Shown: one piece after another, positions 31,050 through 39,883 of the stretch
Layout: every line of letters starts with the position of its first letter
Numbering within the stretch: the first letter of the stretch is position 1
Source of the DNA: Mycolicibacterium nivoides
Lineage (GTDB): Bacteria > Actinomycetota > Actinomycetes > Mycobacteriales > Mycobacteriaceae
Assembly: GCF_003855255.1 (NCBI RefSeq)
Contig: NZ_CP034072.1
Span: forward strand, 4,645,208-4,709,207
Direction: 5' to 3'
DNA length: 64,000 nt
Position numbers and translations under genes: made by a program
The notes under the pieces: generated by a model
The model's input: the letters and a program-made list of their open reading frames with translations, nothing else
Database searches by the model: none
Told to the model about the DNA's origin: nothing

Positions 31050-31469
31050 TTAATCGGTGGGATCCGGCAACACCCGCAGGTGCCCGCGACGACGTCCGTT
31101 GGTCTCCGCCGGTCGCGCCTGCGGTGCCATCACCGCGCTGGTACCCAGACCGGTGGCGGGATCGGAGAACCCGGCCACCACCCCACCCCGGGGAACCGCA
31201 CCGGGCTGGCCTTCGCGGACCGCATCTGCCAACGCCACCAGATCGTCTTCATCGGGATGAGTGGGCAGCGGCCCGGCGTGCCGGACCAGCTCCCAGCCCC
31301 GCGGAGCCGTGATACGGCCGGCGTGGCCGACACACAAATCCCAGGAATGAGGCTCAGACACCGTGGCCAAGGGTCCGACCACCGCCGTGGAGTCGGAGTA
31401 GACAAAAGTCAGCGTCGCCACGGCATAGTGCGGGCACCCGGGCCGGCAGCAGCGACGGGGAACATTCAC
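31050..31469 (-). CDS. DUF3499-family protein (Rv3258c-like)
   Basis: The 139-residue product begins VNVPRRCCRPGCPHYAVATLTF, with a CC-x3-C cluster and a later CVGHAGR, which together look like a small zinc-binding unit. The C-terminal 40 residues are Arg/Pro-rich and probably disordered. The family is restricted to actinobacteria and has no known function. The GTG at 31469 is chosen since upstream codons lie in the promoter gap shared with the divergent metallopeptidase-like gene. It lies upstream of pmmA in the same direction. Confidence 0.82.
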   Translation of the reverse strand: MNVPRRCCRPGCPHYAVATLTFVYSDSTAVVGPLATVSEPHSWDLCVGHAGRITAPRGWELVRHAGPLPTHPDEDDLVALADAVREGQPGAVPRGGVVAGFSDPATGLGTSAVMAPQARPAETNGRRRGHLRVLPDPTD

Positions 31470-31556
31470 GCTCCAGAGATTACTTTGGACGATCGCTGTG
31501 CGCCGCCGGACACGCGGCCGTCGGGGCCCCGATCCCGAACCGTTACGATCATCGCC

Positions 31557-32021
31557 GTGGCCCAGCGGAACCCATGGCGATCGCGCCGCGGCCGCGATAT
31601 GCGCGGGCCGCTGCTTCCCCGCTCGGTTCCCGGCTGGCGCAGCCGGGCCGAGCGGTTCGACATGGCGGTACTGGAGGCCTACGAGCCGGTCGAACGTCGG
31701 TGGGCGTCGCGCCTGCGAGAACTCGACGTCGCTGTCGACGAGATTCCGCGGATGTCTCCGAAAGATCCGGACAGTGTGCAATGGCCACCCGAGGTCATCG
31801 CCGACGGACCGATCGCATTGGCGCGGCTGATACCTGCTGGGGTCGACGTCAGAGGAAATGCGACCCGGGCTCGAATTGTCTTGTTCCGCAAGCCCATCGA
31901 GCGCCGGGTCAAAGGATCCGATGAGCTCGCGGACCTGCTGCATGAAATCCTGGTGGCCCAAGTGGCCACCTATCTGGGAGTAGAACCGTCAGTCATCGAC
32001 CCGACGATCGACGACGACTGA
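31557..32021 (+). CDS. Zincin-like metallopeptidase family protein (Rv3259-like), degenerate motif
   Basis: The 154-residue protein matches the actinobacterial metallopeptidase (DUF1025-type) family by length and context. The first ~35 residues are Arg-rich. The expected HExxH zinc motif region reads LLHEILVAQVATYLGV near residue 130: the first His and Glu remain but the second His is replaced, so zinc peptidase activity is unlikely. The GTG at 31557 is the family-like start; a frame is open upstream to 31035. It is divergent from the DUF3499 gene and converges on whiB2. Confidence 0.78.
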   Translation: MAQRNPWRSRRGRDMRGPLLPRSVPGWRSRAERFDMAVLEAYEPVERRWASRLRELDVAVDEIPRMSPKDPDSVQWPPEVIADGPIALARLIPAGVDVRGNATRARIVLFRKPIERRVKGSDELADLLHEILVAQVATYLGVEPSVIDPTIDDD

Positions 32022-32067
32022 CACCGAGCGCCACACCCTGCGGTGAGCGCTCCATCGAGCCAGAGCG

Positions 32068-32457
32068 TCAGATGATGCCGCGTTTGAGCCGGCGACGCTC
32101 CCGCTCGGACAGGCCTCCCCAAATACCAAAACGCTCATCGTGCGCGAGCGCGTACTCCAGGCATGCGTCTTTCACTTCGCACCCCAGGCAGATGCGCTTG
32201 GCCTCGCGGGTTGACCCGCCCTTCTCCGGGAAGAACGCCTCCGGGTCGGTCTGCGCGCACAGCGCACGTTCCTGCCATTGGTCGTCTTCGGCTTCCGGAT
32301 CAACATCAATGTGCTCGGGAACCAAACTCAGCTGAGGGCGTCCAGCCTCCCCCAGCGGTGCCGGTGCCGCATTGATGTGCGGTGCGTTGTCCAGTGAGCC
32401 GAGTAGCCGGTTGTCGAACCGGACCACACGATCGAAATCGCCGCTCTCATAAGACAT
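32068..32457 (-). CDS. whiB2: WhiB2 iron-sulfur transcription regulator
   Basis: The 129-residue protein has a variable N-terminal half and the WhiB domain with four cysteines in CAQTDPEAFF and CLGCEVKDAC that bind a 4Fe-4S cluster, then the GIWGG turn and a basic RERRRLKRGII tail that contacts DNA. WhiB2 (WhmD in M. smegmatis) is essential for septation and works with WhiA-type control. The ATG at 32457 has GGGGG just upstream. A 294-bp leader with no other gene separates it from the divergent fbiA. Confidence 0.95.
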   Translation of the reverse strand: MSYESGDFDRVVRFDNRLLGSLDNAPHINAAPAPLGEAGRPQLSLVPEHIDVDPEAEDDQWQERALCAQTDPEAFFPEKGGSTREAKRICLGCEVKDACLEYALAHDERFGIWGGLSERERRRLKRGII

Positions 32458-32751
32458 TATCCCCCGCCTCCTCACTCGGTCTCGTAGATCCTAAGTGGAG
32501 CCCCACTATTGCGATATGCGGTCACCCCATTCGAACAAATGATCGAATCTCGGTCTGCGACACCGGAATCAGTCACCGACCGGGAAATGACACATCTGTG
32601 ATTACACACGTGTTAGCTGCCGGGGTCAAGCGCCAGGGCGCGAATTCATACCATCTCGTAATGTCAAATCGGCGCGTCGCGACATCGGCGTGTCCTGCCC
32701 GTGACGACGTCGTTTCCATCCGCGAGCCTGGAACGCCTAGGGTCGGACGTT

Positions 32752-33735
32752 GTGAAGATCACCGTTCTGGTCGGCGGCGTCGGAGGCGCCCGGTTTTTGC
32801 TGGGGGTGCAGCACCTGTTGGGTCTCGGGCAGTTTGCCGGGAGCGACAGCAAGCACGAACTCACAGCGATCGTGAACGTCGGCGACGACGCCTGGATGCA
32901 CGGAGTCCGGATCTGCCCGGACCTCGATACCTGCATGTACACCCTGGGCGGCGGTATCGACCCCGAGCGCGGTTGGGGCCACAAGGATGAGACCTGGCAC
33001 GCCAAGGAAGAACTGGCCGCATACGGTGTGCAACCCGACTGGTTCGGTCTGGGCGACCGGGACCTCGCCACCCATCTGGTCCGCACCCAGATGCTGCGCG
33101 CCGGCTACCCGCTGTCGCAGGTCACCGAGGCGCTGTGTAAGCGCTGGTCACCCGGGGCGCAGCTGTTGCCCGTCACCGACGACCGCAGTGAGACCCACGT
33201 GGTGATCACCGACCCCGCCGACGGCGAACGCCGAGCCATCCATTTCCAGGAGTGGTGGGTGCGCTACCGCGCGCAGGTGCCCTCGCACAGCTTTGCGTTC
33301 GTCGGTGCGGAACAGGCAACCGCGGCGCCGGGCGTCGCCGAGGCCATCGCCGATGCCGACGTGGTGTTGCTGGCGCCGTCAAATCCGGTCGTGAGCATCG
33401 GACCGATCCTGCAGATCCCGGGAGTCCGGGGCGCACTGCGCTCGACCGAGGCGCCGGTGATCGGCTACTCCCCTATCATCAACGGAAAACCGTTGCGCGG
33501 CATGGCAGATGAGTGCCTCTCCATCATCGGTGTGGAGTCCACCTCACAGGCCGTCGGTCAGCACTTCGGCGCCCGGTCGGGCACCGGCATCCTGGACGGC
33601 TGGCTGGTACACGAAGGCGATGACGCCGAGATCGAGGGCGTGAAGGTGCGCGCCGTGCCACTGCTGATGACCGACCCGCCCACCACCGCCGAGATGGTGC
33701 GCGCCGGTCTGGATCTCGCAGGAGTCCCGTTGTGA
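32752..33735 (+). CDS. fbiA: FbiA, F420 precursor transferase
   Basis: The 327-residue enzyme joins the phospho-lactyl (in mycobacteria, enolpyruvyl) moiety from its guanylated donor to the deazaflavin Fo, giving (dehydro)F420-0. The N-terminus [18 protein letters not shown] is the characteristic nucleotide-binding start, and the [11 protein letters not shown] and SPIING motifs are present. The GTG at 32752 is the family start although the frame opens at 32701. It overlaps fbiB by 4 bp (GTGA). The pair serves F420 enzymes such as the LLM oxidoreductase in this window. Confidence 0.95.
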   Translation: MKITVLVGGVGGARFLLGVQHLLGLGQFAGSDSKHELTAIVNVGDDAWMHGVRICPDLDTCMYTLGGGIDPERGWGHKDETWHAKEELAAYGVQPDWFGLGDRDLATHLVRTQMLRAGYPLSQVTEALCKRWSPGAQLLPVTDDRSETHVVITDPADGERRAIHFQEWWVRYRAQVPSHSFAFVGAEQATAAPGVAEAIADADVVLLAPSNPVVSIGPILQIPGVRGALRSTEAPVIGYSPIINGKPLRGMADECLSIIGVESTSQAVGQHFGARSGTGILDGWLVHEGDDAEIEGVKVRAVPLLMTDPPTTAEMVRAGLDLAGVPL

Positions 33736-35087
33736 CCACCGACGCGAACACCGAGCACGGGTCCGCCGGCCGCGTCGAGATTCTGCCGGTACCAGGTCTT
33801 CCCGAGTTCCGGCCCGGGGATGACCTGGCCACCGCGCTGGCCGAGGCCGCGCCATGGCTGCGCGACGGGGACGTACTTGTCATCACCAGCAAGATCGTGT
33901 CGAAGTGCGAAGGCCGCATCGTCACCGCCCCTTCCGATCCGGAAGAGCGGGATACCTTGCGGCGCAAGCTTATCGATTCCGAAGCGGTCCGGGTACTGGC
34001 TCGCAAGGGCCGGACGCTGATCACCGAGAACGCAATCGGCCTGGTCCAGGCCGCCGCCGGAGTCGACGGGTCGAACGTCGACTCCAATGAATTGGCGCTA
34101 CTGCCGGTGGATCCCGACGGGAGCGCTCGGGTCCTGCGCGAACGCCTGCGTGAGCGACTCGGCATCAACCTCGCCGTCGTGATCACCGACACCATGGGCC
34201 GCGCCTGGCGCAACGGCCAAGCCGATTTCGCGATCGGTGCGTCCGGGCTCACCGTCCTGCACGGATACGCCGGCGCACGCGACCGGCACGGTAACGAACT
34301 TCTGGTCACCGAGGTGGCGGTGGCCGACGAGATCGCTGCGGCAGCCGATCTGGTGAAGGGCAAGCTCACCGCGATCCCCGTCGCGGTGGTGCGTGGGCTG
34401 GAGCTGACCGACGACGGATCGAACGCCCGCACGCTGCTGCGCTCCGGCGAGGACGACCTGTTCTGGCTCGGTACCGCCGAGGCAATCGAGATGGGGCGCA
34501 ACCAAGCTCAGCTCCTGCGTCGCTCGGTGCGCACGTTCTCCCACGAGCCGGTGGACCACGCGCTCATCGAAGCTGCCGTCAGCGAGGCACTCACCGCGCC
34601 CGCCCCGCATCACACCCGTCCGGTGCGCTTCGTCTGGGTGCAGGACAACGCCACCCGCACCCGGCTGCTGGACCGGATGAAGGATCGGTGGCGGACCGAT
34701 CTCACCGGGGACGGCCGGGACCCGGAGTCCGTGGAGCGGCGCGTGAACCGCGGTCAGATCCTGTACGACGCTCCGGAACTGGTGATTCCGTTCCTGGTTC
34801 CCGACGGCGCCCACAGCTATCCCGACGAGGCCCGTACCCAGGCCGAGCACACCATGTTCACCGTCGCGGTGGGCGCCGCGGTGCAGGCCCTGCTGGTGGC
34901 GCTGGCGGTACGCGACGTGGGCAGCTGCTGGATCGGCTCGACCATCTTCGCCGGTGACCTGGTGCGTGCCGAGCTCGACCTTCCCCCCGATTGGGAGCCG
35001 TTGGGCGCCATCGCGATCGGTCATGCCGCCGATCCGCAACCGCCGCGCGACCCGGTGCCCACCGACGGCCTGCTGGTCGTGAAGTGA
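33732..35087 (+). CDS. fbiB: FbiB, bifunctional F420 ligase/nitroreductase-like protein
   Basis: The 451-residue protein has an N-terminal gamma-glutamyl ligase domain (residues ~12-245; [37 protein letters not shown]) and a C-terminal nitroreductase-like FMN domain (residues ~250-450; [12 protein letters not shown] and [15 protein letters not shown]). It adds glutamates to F420-0 and, in mycobacteria, the C-terminal domain reduces dehydro-F420. It overlaps fbiA and the nudix gene by 4 bp each, giving a three-gene coupled operon. Length is normal. Confidence 0.95.
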   Translation: MTTDANTEHGSAGRVEILPVPGLPEFRPGDDLATALAEAAPWLRDGDVLVITSKIVSKCEGRIVTAPSDPEERDTLRRKLIDSEAVRVLARKGRTLITENAIGLVQAAAGVDGSNVDSNELALLPVDPDGSARVLRERLRERLGINLAVVITDTMGRAWRNGQADFAIGASGLTVLHGYAGARDRHGNELLVTEVAVADEIAAAADLVKGKLTAIPVAVVRGLELTDDGSNARTLLRSGEDDLFWLGTAEAIEMGRNQAQLLRRSVRTFSHEPVDHALIEAAVSEALTAPAPHHTRPVRFVWVQDNATRTRLLDRMKDRWRTDLTGDGRDPESVERRVNRGQILYDAPELVIPFLVPDGAHSYPDEARTQAEHTMFTVAVGAAVQALLVALAVRDVGSCWIGSTIFAGDLVRAELDLPPDWEPLGAIAIGHAADPQPPRDPVPTDGLLVVK

Positions 35088-35632
35088 GCGCCGAGAGCCT
35101 GCACGCCTCCGCCGTCGAGATGCTGACGCATTGGCAGACGGCCGATCCCGGTCAGGACACCCTGCGGCACGCGGTGCTGTCGTTCCTGGCCGCCCGTCCC
35201 GATGCGTGCCTGCGCGCGTGCGTGCCCGGCCACATCACCGCGTCGGCACTGGTCGTCGATCACACCGGGACCCAGACGTTGCTCACCCTGCATCCCCGCT
35301 TCGGCCGCTGGCTGCAGCTCGGCGGCCACTGTGAGGAATCGGATTCCGACATGGCTTCGGCGGCACTGCGCGAGGCCACCGAGGAGTCCGGCATCGCCGG
35401 ATTGACCATCGACCCGCAACTGGCGGCGCTGCACGTACATCCGGTGACCTGCTCACTGGGCGTGCCGACCCGCCACCTCGATATGCAGTTTGTGGTGCGG
35501 GCCCCGGCAGGCGCCGAGATCGCCTGCAGTGACGAGTCTTTGGACCTGCGCTGGTGGCCCCTGGATGCGCTGCCCGATGGCACCGACTTCGGCCTTCAAC
35601 AACTCGCCGACTCTGTCACCGGGACCGTCTAG
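35084..35632 (+). CDS. NUDIX hydrolase
   Basis: The 182-residue protein has a NUDIX fold with the motif region [24 protein letters not shown] near residue 80. It ends with the essential REATEES core, but the first spacing differs from the strict GX5EX7 pattern by one residue and has Asp where Glu is usual, as in several actinobacterial NUDIX proteins. The substrate is unknown; its coupling to fbiB (GTGA overlap) suggests a link with F420 synthesis, perhaps cleaning a nucleotide by-product. This is inference. Confidence 0.86.
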   Translation: MSAESLHASAVEMLTHWQTADPGQDTLRHAVLSFLAARPDACLRACVPGHITASALVVDHTGTQTLLTLHPRFGRWLQLGGHCEESDSDMASAALREATEESGIAGLTIDPQLAALHVHPVTCSLGVPTRHLDMQFVVRAPAGAEIACSDESLDLRWWPLDALPDGTDFGLQQLADSVTGTV

Positions 35633-35641
35633 TCTGGGCCG

Positions 35642-36478
35642 GTGAACCCGGAGCGCAGGACCATCGTCATCACCGGCGCCAGTGACGGCGTCGGTGCCGC
35701 GGCCGCCCGCCAGTTGAGTCGGCGCGGCGACAATGTCGTGGTGGTGGGCCGGTCACCCGGCAAGACCGCGGCGGTGGCCGGTGCGCTGGGCGCCGACTAC
35801 CTCGTCGCCGACTTCGCCGAACTCGGCCAGGTCCGCGACCTGGCCGCCCACTTGCTGGATCGGTATCCGCGCATCGACGTGCTGGCCAACAACGCCGGCG
35901 GCATCATGAGCGGAACCCGGCAGGTGACCGTCGACGGCTTCGAGAAGACCTTCCAGGTCAACCATCTGGCCCCGTTCCTGCTGACCACCCTGCTGCTGGA
36001 TCGCCTGATCGCGGCCAGGGCATCGGTGATCAACACCTCCAGCGTCGGCAACCGGTTGTTCGGCCACATCGACATCACCGACCTGAACCACGAACGCGGG
36101 TTCAAGGCGCAGAAAGCCTACGGCGACGCGAAGCTGGCCAACATCCTGTTCACCAAGGAACTGCACCGCCGTCACCACTCGGACGGGATCTCCACGGCGG
36201 CATTCCACCCGGGTTCGGTGGCCTCGAACTTCGGCGCCGAGGCCAACAATCCCGCCCTGGAACTCCTCTACCGCACACCTCTGAAGAAGCTCATCCTGAT
36301 CAGCCCGGACAAAGGGGCAGATCAGTTGGTATGGCTGGCCACGTCGACCCCGGGCACCGACTGGACCTCCGGACAGTACTACGCCCGGCGCAAGCCTGGT
36401 CGGCCGAACAAGCAGGCCAACGATCCTGTTCTGGCACAGCAACTCTGGGACCGCAGCCGGGAGATGGTCGGCGCCTAG
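35642..36478 (+). CDS. Short-chain dehydrogenase/reductase
   Basis: The 278-residue SDR has the cofactor motif TGASDGVG (residues ~10-17), NNAGG near residue 84, catalytic Ser in NTSSVGNRL near residue 131 and the YGDAK Tyr/Lys pair near residue 160. The NRSPGK-type Arg after the second strand (VGRSPGK) suggests NADP. It belongs to the retinol-dehydrogenase-like 'WW-domain oxidoreductase' group. It starts with GTG 9 bp after the nudix stop and may be co-transcribed with fbiA-fbiB-nudix. It overlaps the convergent DUF732 gene by 4 bp. Confidence 0.88.
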   Translation: MNPERRTIVITGASDGVGAAAARQLSRRGDNVVVVGRSPGKTAAVAGALGADYLVADFAELGQVRDLAAHLLDRYPRIDVLANNAGGIMSGTRQVTVDGFEKTFQVNHLAPFLLTTLLLDRLIAARASVINTSSVGNRLFGHIDITDLNHERGFKAQKAYGDAKLANILFTKELHRRHHSDGISTAAFHPGSVASNFGAEANNPALELLYRTPLKKLILISPDKGADQLVWLATSTPGTDWTSGQYYARRKPGRPNKQANDPVLAQQLWDRSREMVGA

Positions 36479-36822
36479 CCCGGGGCCTGGGTGCAGTACG
36501 CCCGGCGGGCAGCCCGCAGCGCAACCGCGGTCTGCTGCGGTGTGGCCGCGTACTGGCCGGACATCTGGTCGATCACCGCTTGGGCGGGTGTCCCCGTGTA
36601 GAGCAGGCGGCACATCTCACGGCCCACCAGCAGCAACTGGTCGTCATCGCCGGGAAAGACCCCGCGCGTGGCCTTGAGGTAATTGGTGTCCTCCGCGGTC
36701 AGCGGTATCGGCCAGGCCGCCGCCTGAGGGGCGGTGACCCCAAAAAGCGTCCCCAGCACCATCGCCGCCGCGATCGACGCCGACACATTGCGCCGCAACC
36801 CGTTGAACAGTCTGTTGAACAT
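36475..36822 (-). CDS. Secreted DUF732-family protein
   Basis: The 115-residue precursor has a signal peptide: basic NRLFNGLRRN, a hydrophobic ASIAAAMVLGTLFG core, and a likely cleavage after APQAAAWP near residue 36. The mature domain has two cysteines (MCRLL and YCTQ) that probably form a disulfide, and the repeated-helix pattern of DUF732, a mycobacterial family of small exported proteins of unknown role. A GGGGAGGGG ribosome site precedes the ATG. Its 3' end overlaps the SDR gene. Confidence 0.85.
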   Translation of the reverse strand: MFNRLFNGLRRNVSASIAAAMVLGTLFGVTAPQAAAWPIPLTAEDTNYLKATRGVFPGDDDQLLLVGREMCRLLYTGTPAQAVIDQMSGQYAATPQQTAVALRAARRAYCTQAPG

Positions 36823-36964
36823 GGCCCCTCCCCTTTCGCCGAATGAAGCCTAAGGCTCGATGGGGGCCGGCAAACACACTTTTATCAACGCCGAGACGAC
36901 GCCTTTTGACCGCATTTCCGCCAATTCTCGTCAGAAAGCGTAGTTTCGGCGCAGCAGCCGGACC

Positions 36965-38044
36965 TCAGACGTCGGTGGAGTACCGGATACCGCCATCGGG
37001 AATGGTCACCCCGGGCCACACCCTGGCGCCGCGCAACAGCTCGCAGCGGGCACCGATGTCGGCCCCGTCGCCGATCACGCCGTCGCGGATCAGTGCCCGC
37101 GGGCCGATGCGGGCGCCGAAGCCGATGATCGAACGTTCAATCACCGCACCGGCTTCCACGCGCACCCCGTCGAAGATCACCGCGCCGTCGAGGCGTGCGC
37201 CGGCACCGATCTCGGCGCCGCGGCCCACCACGGTGCCCCCGATCAGCAGGGCACCAGGCGCAACCGCCGCACCTTCGTGGACCAGGGACTCGCCGCGACG
37301 GCCGTTGAGCGCCGGCGACGGTGCGATGCCACGGACCAGATCGGCCGACCCGCGCACGAAATCGTCTGGCGTGCCCATGTCCCGCCAGTACGAGGCGTCG
37401 ACGTACCCGCACATCTTCAGTCCGCGGGAGAGCACCTCGGGGAAGATCTCGCGTTCGACCGACAGGGCCCGGCCGCGCGGGATCTGGTCGATGACGTTGC
37501 GGTTGAACACATAACAGCCCGCGTTGATCTGGTCGGTCGGCGGATCCTGGGTCTTCTCCAGGAACGCCGTCACGAGACCGTCGGCATCGGTGGGCACGCA
37601 ACCGAACGCACGCGGATCACTGACGCGCACCAGGTGCAGCGTGACGTCGGCCTGGTGGGTGTCATGCGATTCGAGCACCGCGCCGAGGTCAGCGGCCGAC
37701 AGCACGTCGCCGTTGAACACCATGGCCGTGTCGTAGCGCAGCTTGTCCGCCACGTTGGCGATGGCGCCGCCGGTACCGAGTGCCTCGGTCTCGGTGACGT
37801 ACTCGATCTCGAGCCCGAGATCGGAGCCGTTGCCGAACGCCTCCTCGAAAACCTCGGCCTTGTACGAGGTGCCCATCACCACATGCTTGATGCCGGCAAC
37901 GGAGATTCGCGCCAGCAGATGGGTCAGGAACGGAACGCCGGCGGTCGGCAGCATCGGCTTGGGCGCCGAGAGGGTCAACGGCCGGAGCCTGGTGCCTCGT
38001 CCACCGACGAGGACGACAGCGTCCACCTCCGCGGGATTGATCAC
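36965..38044 (-). CDS. manB: Mannose-1-phosphate guanylyltransferase (Rv3264c-like)
   Basis: The 359-residue enzyme makes GDP-mannose from mannose-1-phosphate and GTP. The nucleotidyltransferase signature VVLVGGRGTRLRPLTLSAPKPM lies at residues ~9-30, followed by a C-terminal left-handed beta-helix of hexapeptide repeats (residues ~260-355; GTVVGRGAEIGAGARLDGAV and similar). The GTG at 38044 gives the length of Rv3264c. It is the third gene of rmlD-wbbL-manB, starting 1 bp after the wbbL stop. With manA and pmmA it completes the route to GDP-mannose. Confidence 0.93.
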   Translation of the reverse strand: MINPAEVDAVVLVGGRGTRLRPLTLSAPKPMLPTAGVPFLTHLLARISVAGIKHVVMGTSYKAEVFEEAFGNGSDLGLEIEYVTETEALGTGGAIANVADKLRYDTAMVFNGDVLSAADLGAVLESHDTHQADVTLHLVRVSDPRAFGCVPTDADGLVTAFLEKTQDPPTDQINAGCYVFNRNVIDQIPRGRALSVEREIFPEVLSRGLKMCGYVDASYWRDMGTPDDFVRGSADLVRGIAPSPALNGRRGESLVHEGAAVAPGALLIGGTVVGRGAEIGAGARLDGAVIFDGVRVEAGAVIERSIIGFGARIGPRALIRDGVIGDGADIGARCELLRGARVWPGVTIPDGGIRYSTDV

Positions 38045-38045
38045 G

Positions 38046-38936
38046 TCAGTGCCCTTTCGCCTGTTTACGTCGAGAACTACCGACCACCAGGCCCGCACGT
38101 GCTGCCAGCGCGCCCCGAATTGTCCACCGTAACGGCGCCTGCCAGGGCGCCGAGTATCGATCAGCCAAAAAAGTGTAGGTACTGCGGTGATGGGCGGCCA
38201 AGTTGCGCGCCGGATCGCGGCCCGTGGAATGCCCCTTGTCGTGGAGCACCTCAGCCGACGGCACGTAGACGTTCTGCCAGCCGGCCTGGGCGATCCGGTC
38301 GCCGAGGTCGACGTCTTCCATATACATGAAGTAGCGCTCGTCGAATCCGCCGACGGCGTCGAAGGCGGCCCGGCGCATCAGCAGGCACGAACCGGACAGC
38401 CAGCCGACCTCGCGCTCACTGGGCTCCTGACGGTCCTGGCGGTAGGCCGCGGTCCACGGATTCGATTTCCAGAACGGGCCGACGACGGCGTGCATGCCGC
38501 CACGGACCAGGCTGGGCTGATGGCGCGCCGACGGGTAGACCGAACCGTCGGGATCGCGGACCAATGGCCCGAGAGCACCGGCCGCCGGCCACCGCTGGGC
38601 CGCGTCGAGCAGCAGGTCGATCGACCCTGGCCCCCATTGCACGTCCGGGTTGGCGACGATAAAAAATTCCGAGCACTCCGCATCCGATATCTGCTCGGCG
38701 CCGCGGTTGACCGCGCTGCCGTAACCGAGGTTGCTGCCGGTACGGATCAGGCGCACGTTGGGGTAACGCTTTTCCGCTCGTTCAGGTGCCCCGTCGGTCG
38801 ATCCGTTGTCGGCCATGATGACGGTCACCGGCCGGTCGGTGGCCAGGGCGAGCGAGGACAGGAAACGGTCCAGATGTGGCCCCGGCGAGTACGTCACCGT
38901 CACCACCACGAGCGGGCGGGCCGCATCCTCAGTCAC
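38046..38936 (-). CDS. wbbL: Rhamnosyltransferase WbbL
   Basis: The 296-residue GT2-family enzyme adds rhamnose to GlcNAc-diphospho-decaprenol, forming the linker between peptidoglycan and arabinogalactan. The GT-A fold starts with VVTVTYSPGPHL and MADNGSTDGAPE, has NLGYGSAVNRG near residue 70, the VANPDVQW acidic site near residue 95, and the FDERYFMYMEDVDLG motif near residue 200. The GTG at 38936 overlaps the rmlD stop (GTGA); the longer frame to 39002 is internal to rmlD. It is essential in M. tuberculosis (Rv3265c). Confidence 0.94.
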   Translation of the reverse strand: MTEDAARPLVVVTVTYSPGPHLDRFLSSLALATDRPVTVIMADNGSTDGAPERAEKRYPNVRLIRTGSNLGYGSAVNRGAEQISDAECSEFFIVANPDVQWGPGSIDLLLDAAQRWPAAGALGPLVRDPDGSVYPSARHQPSLVRGGMHAVVGPFWKSNPWTAAYRQDRQEPSEREVGWLSGSCLLMRRAAFDAVGGFDERYFMYMEDVDLGDRIAQAGWQNVYVPSAEVLHDKGHSTGRDPARNLAAHHRSTYTFLADRYSAPWQAPLRWTIRGALAARAGLVVGSSRRKQAKGH

Positions 38937-39817
38937 GGCGTAGAGGGTAGCGGGCCGGACGGGCACTCTTTTCCAACCGCTGCCGCCAGGGCTTCTCGCC
39001 AATCCCGCAGCGGGGTCAGGCCCGCCTCGGCGGACCGGAGCGCCGACAGCACGGTGTAGGCCGGACGCGGTGCGGGCCGCGGGTGACGGCTGCTGTCGAC
39101 CGGGCGGACCCGTTGTGGATCGGCACCGACAGCCGCGAAGGTCTCCCGCGCCTGGTCGAACCGGCTGGCCGACCCGGCGTTGGCGGCATGCAAAACGCCG
39201 GGCCGCACACCGCCGTCGGCGATCTGCAGCAACGCCGCGACCAGGTCACCGGTATAGGTAGGCGACCCGACCTGGTCGGCGACCACATCGACCGGGCCCT
39301 CCCCGGCGGCCAGCCGGCGCATGGTCGCCACGAAGTCGGTTCCGTCTCCGCCGCGGTACACCCAGGCGGTTCGGACGACGTAGGCGTCGGGTTTGGCGGC
39401 CAGCACCGCCTGTTCCCCGGCGAGTTTGGTCCGGCCGTAGACGTTGACCGGTCCGGTCTGGTCATCGATCTCATATGGGGTGCGACGTTGCGCGGAGGCG
39501 CCGAACACGTAGTCCGTGGAGATGTGCACCAGGCCGGCGCCGGCCTGCGCACACACCGCGGCGAGGTTGCCGGGACCGACGGCGTTGACGGCGCGGGCCC
39601 TGTCCTGGTCCGTCTCCGCAGTGTCGACCTGCGTGTATGCCGCGCAGTTGATCACCACGTCGCCGGGCTCGACGAACCCGCGCACCGTGTCAACGTTGGT
39701 GATATCACATTCCGCCGAGGTCAGGGCCAGCACGTCACGACCCTCGACACGGGCCTGATCAGCCAATACTCGGCCGACCATGCCGCCACCCCCGGTGATC
39801 ACAATCCGTTGCGCCAT
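38933..39817 (-). CDS. rmlD: dTDP-4-dehydrorhamnose reductase
   Basis: The 294-residue NADPH-dependent reductase makes dTDP-L-rhamnose, the donor used by WbbL. The Rossmann motif ITGGGGMVG lies at residues ~6-14, NCAAYTQVDTAE near residue 58, STDYVFG near residue 100 and the catalytic YGRTK near residue 127. It begins the rmlD-wbbL-manB operon with 4-bp coupling to wbbL. It is divergent from the LCP ligase gene with a 66-bp shared upstream gap, so both linker-related functions may be controlled together. Confidence 0.94.
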   Translation of the reverse strand: MAQRIVITGGGGMVGRVLADQARVEGRDVLALTSAECDITNVDTVRGFVEPGDVVINCAAYTQVDTAETDQDRARAVNAVGPGNLAAVCAQAGAGLVHISTDYVFGASAQRRTPYEIDDQTGPVNVYGRTKLAGEQAVLAAKPDAYVVRTAWVYRGGDGTDFVATMRRLAAGEGPVDVVADQVGSPTYTGDLVAALLQIADGGVRPGVLHAANAGSASRFDQARETFAAVGADPQRVRPVDSSRHPRPAPRPAYTVLSALRSAEAGLTPLRDWREALAAAVGKECPSGPLPSTP

Positions 39818-39883
39818 GCGCCGAGTCTGGCACGCCGGTCTGCGTTACCCGGCTCACGTCCGAGCCGCAAGTAGCCTGGGCAC

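Noticed and set aside
32458..32751. A CRP-like or WhiA-like site in the whiB2/fbiA gap (ACACGTGT at 32606-32613)
   Set aside because: The match to any named consensus is partial and such short palindromes occur often by chance; not enough to annotate.
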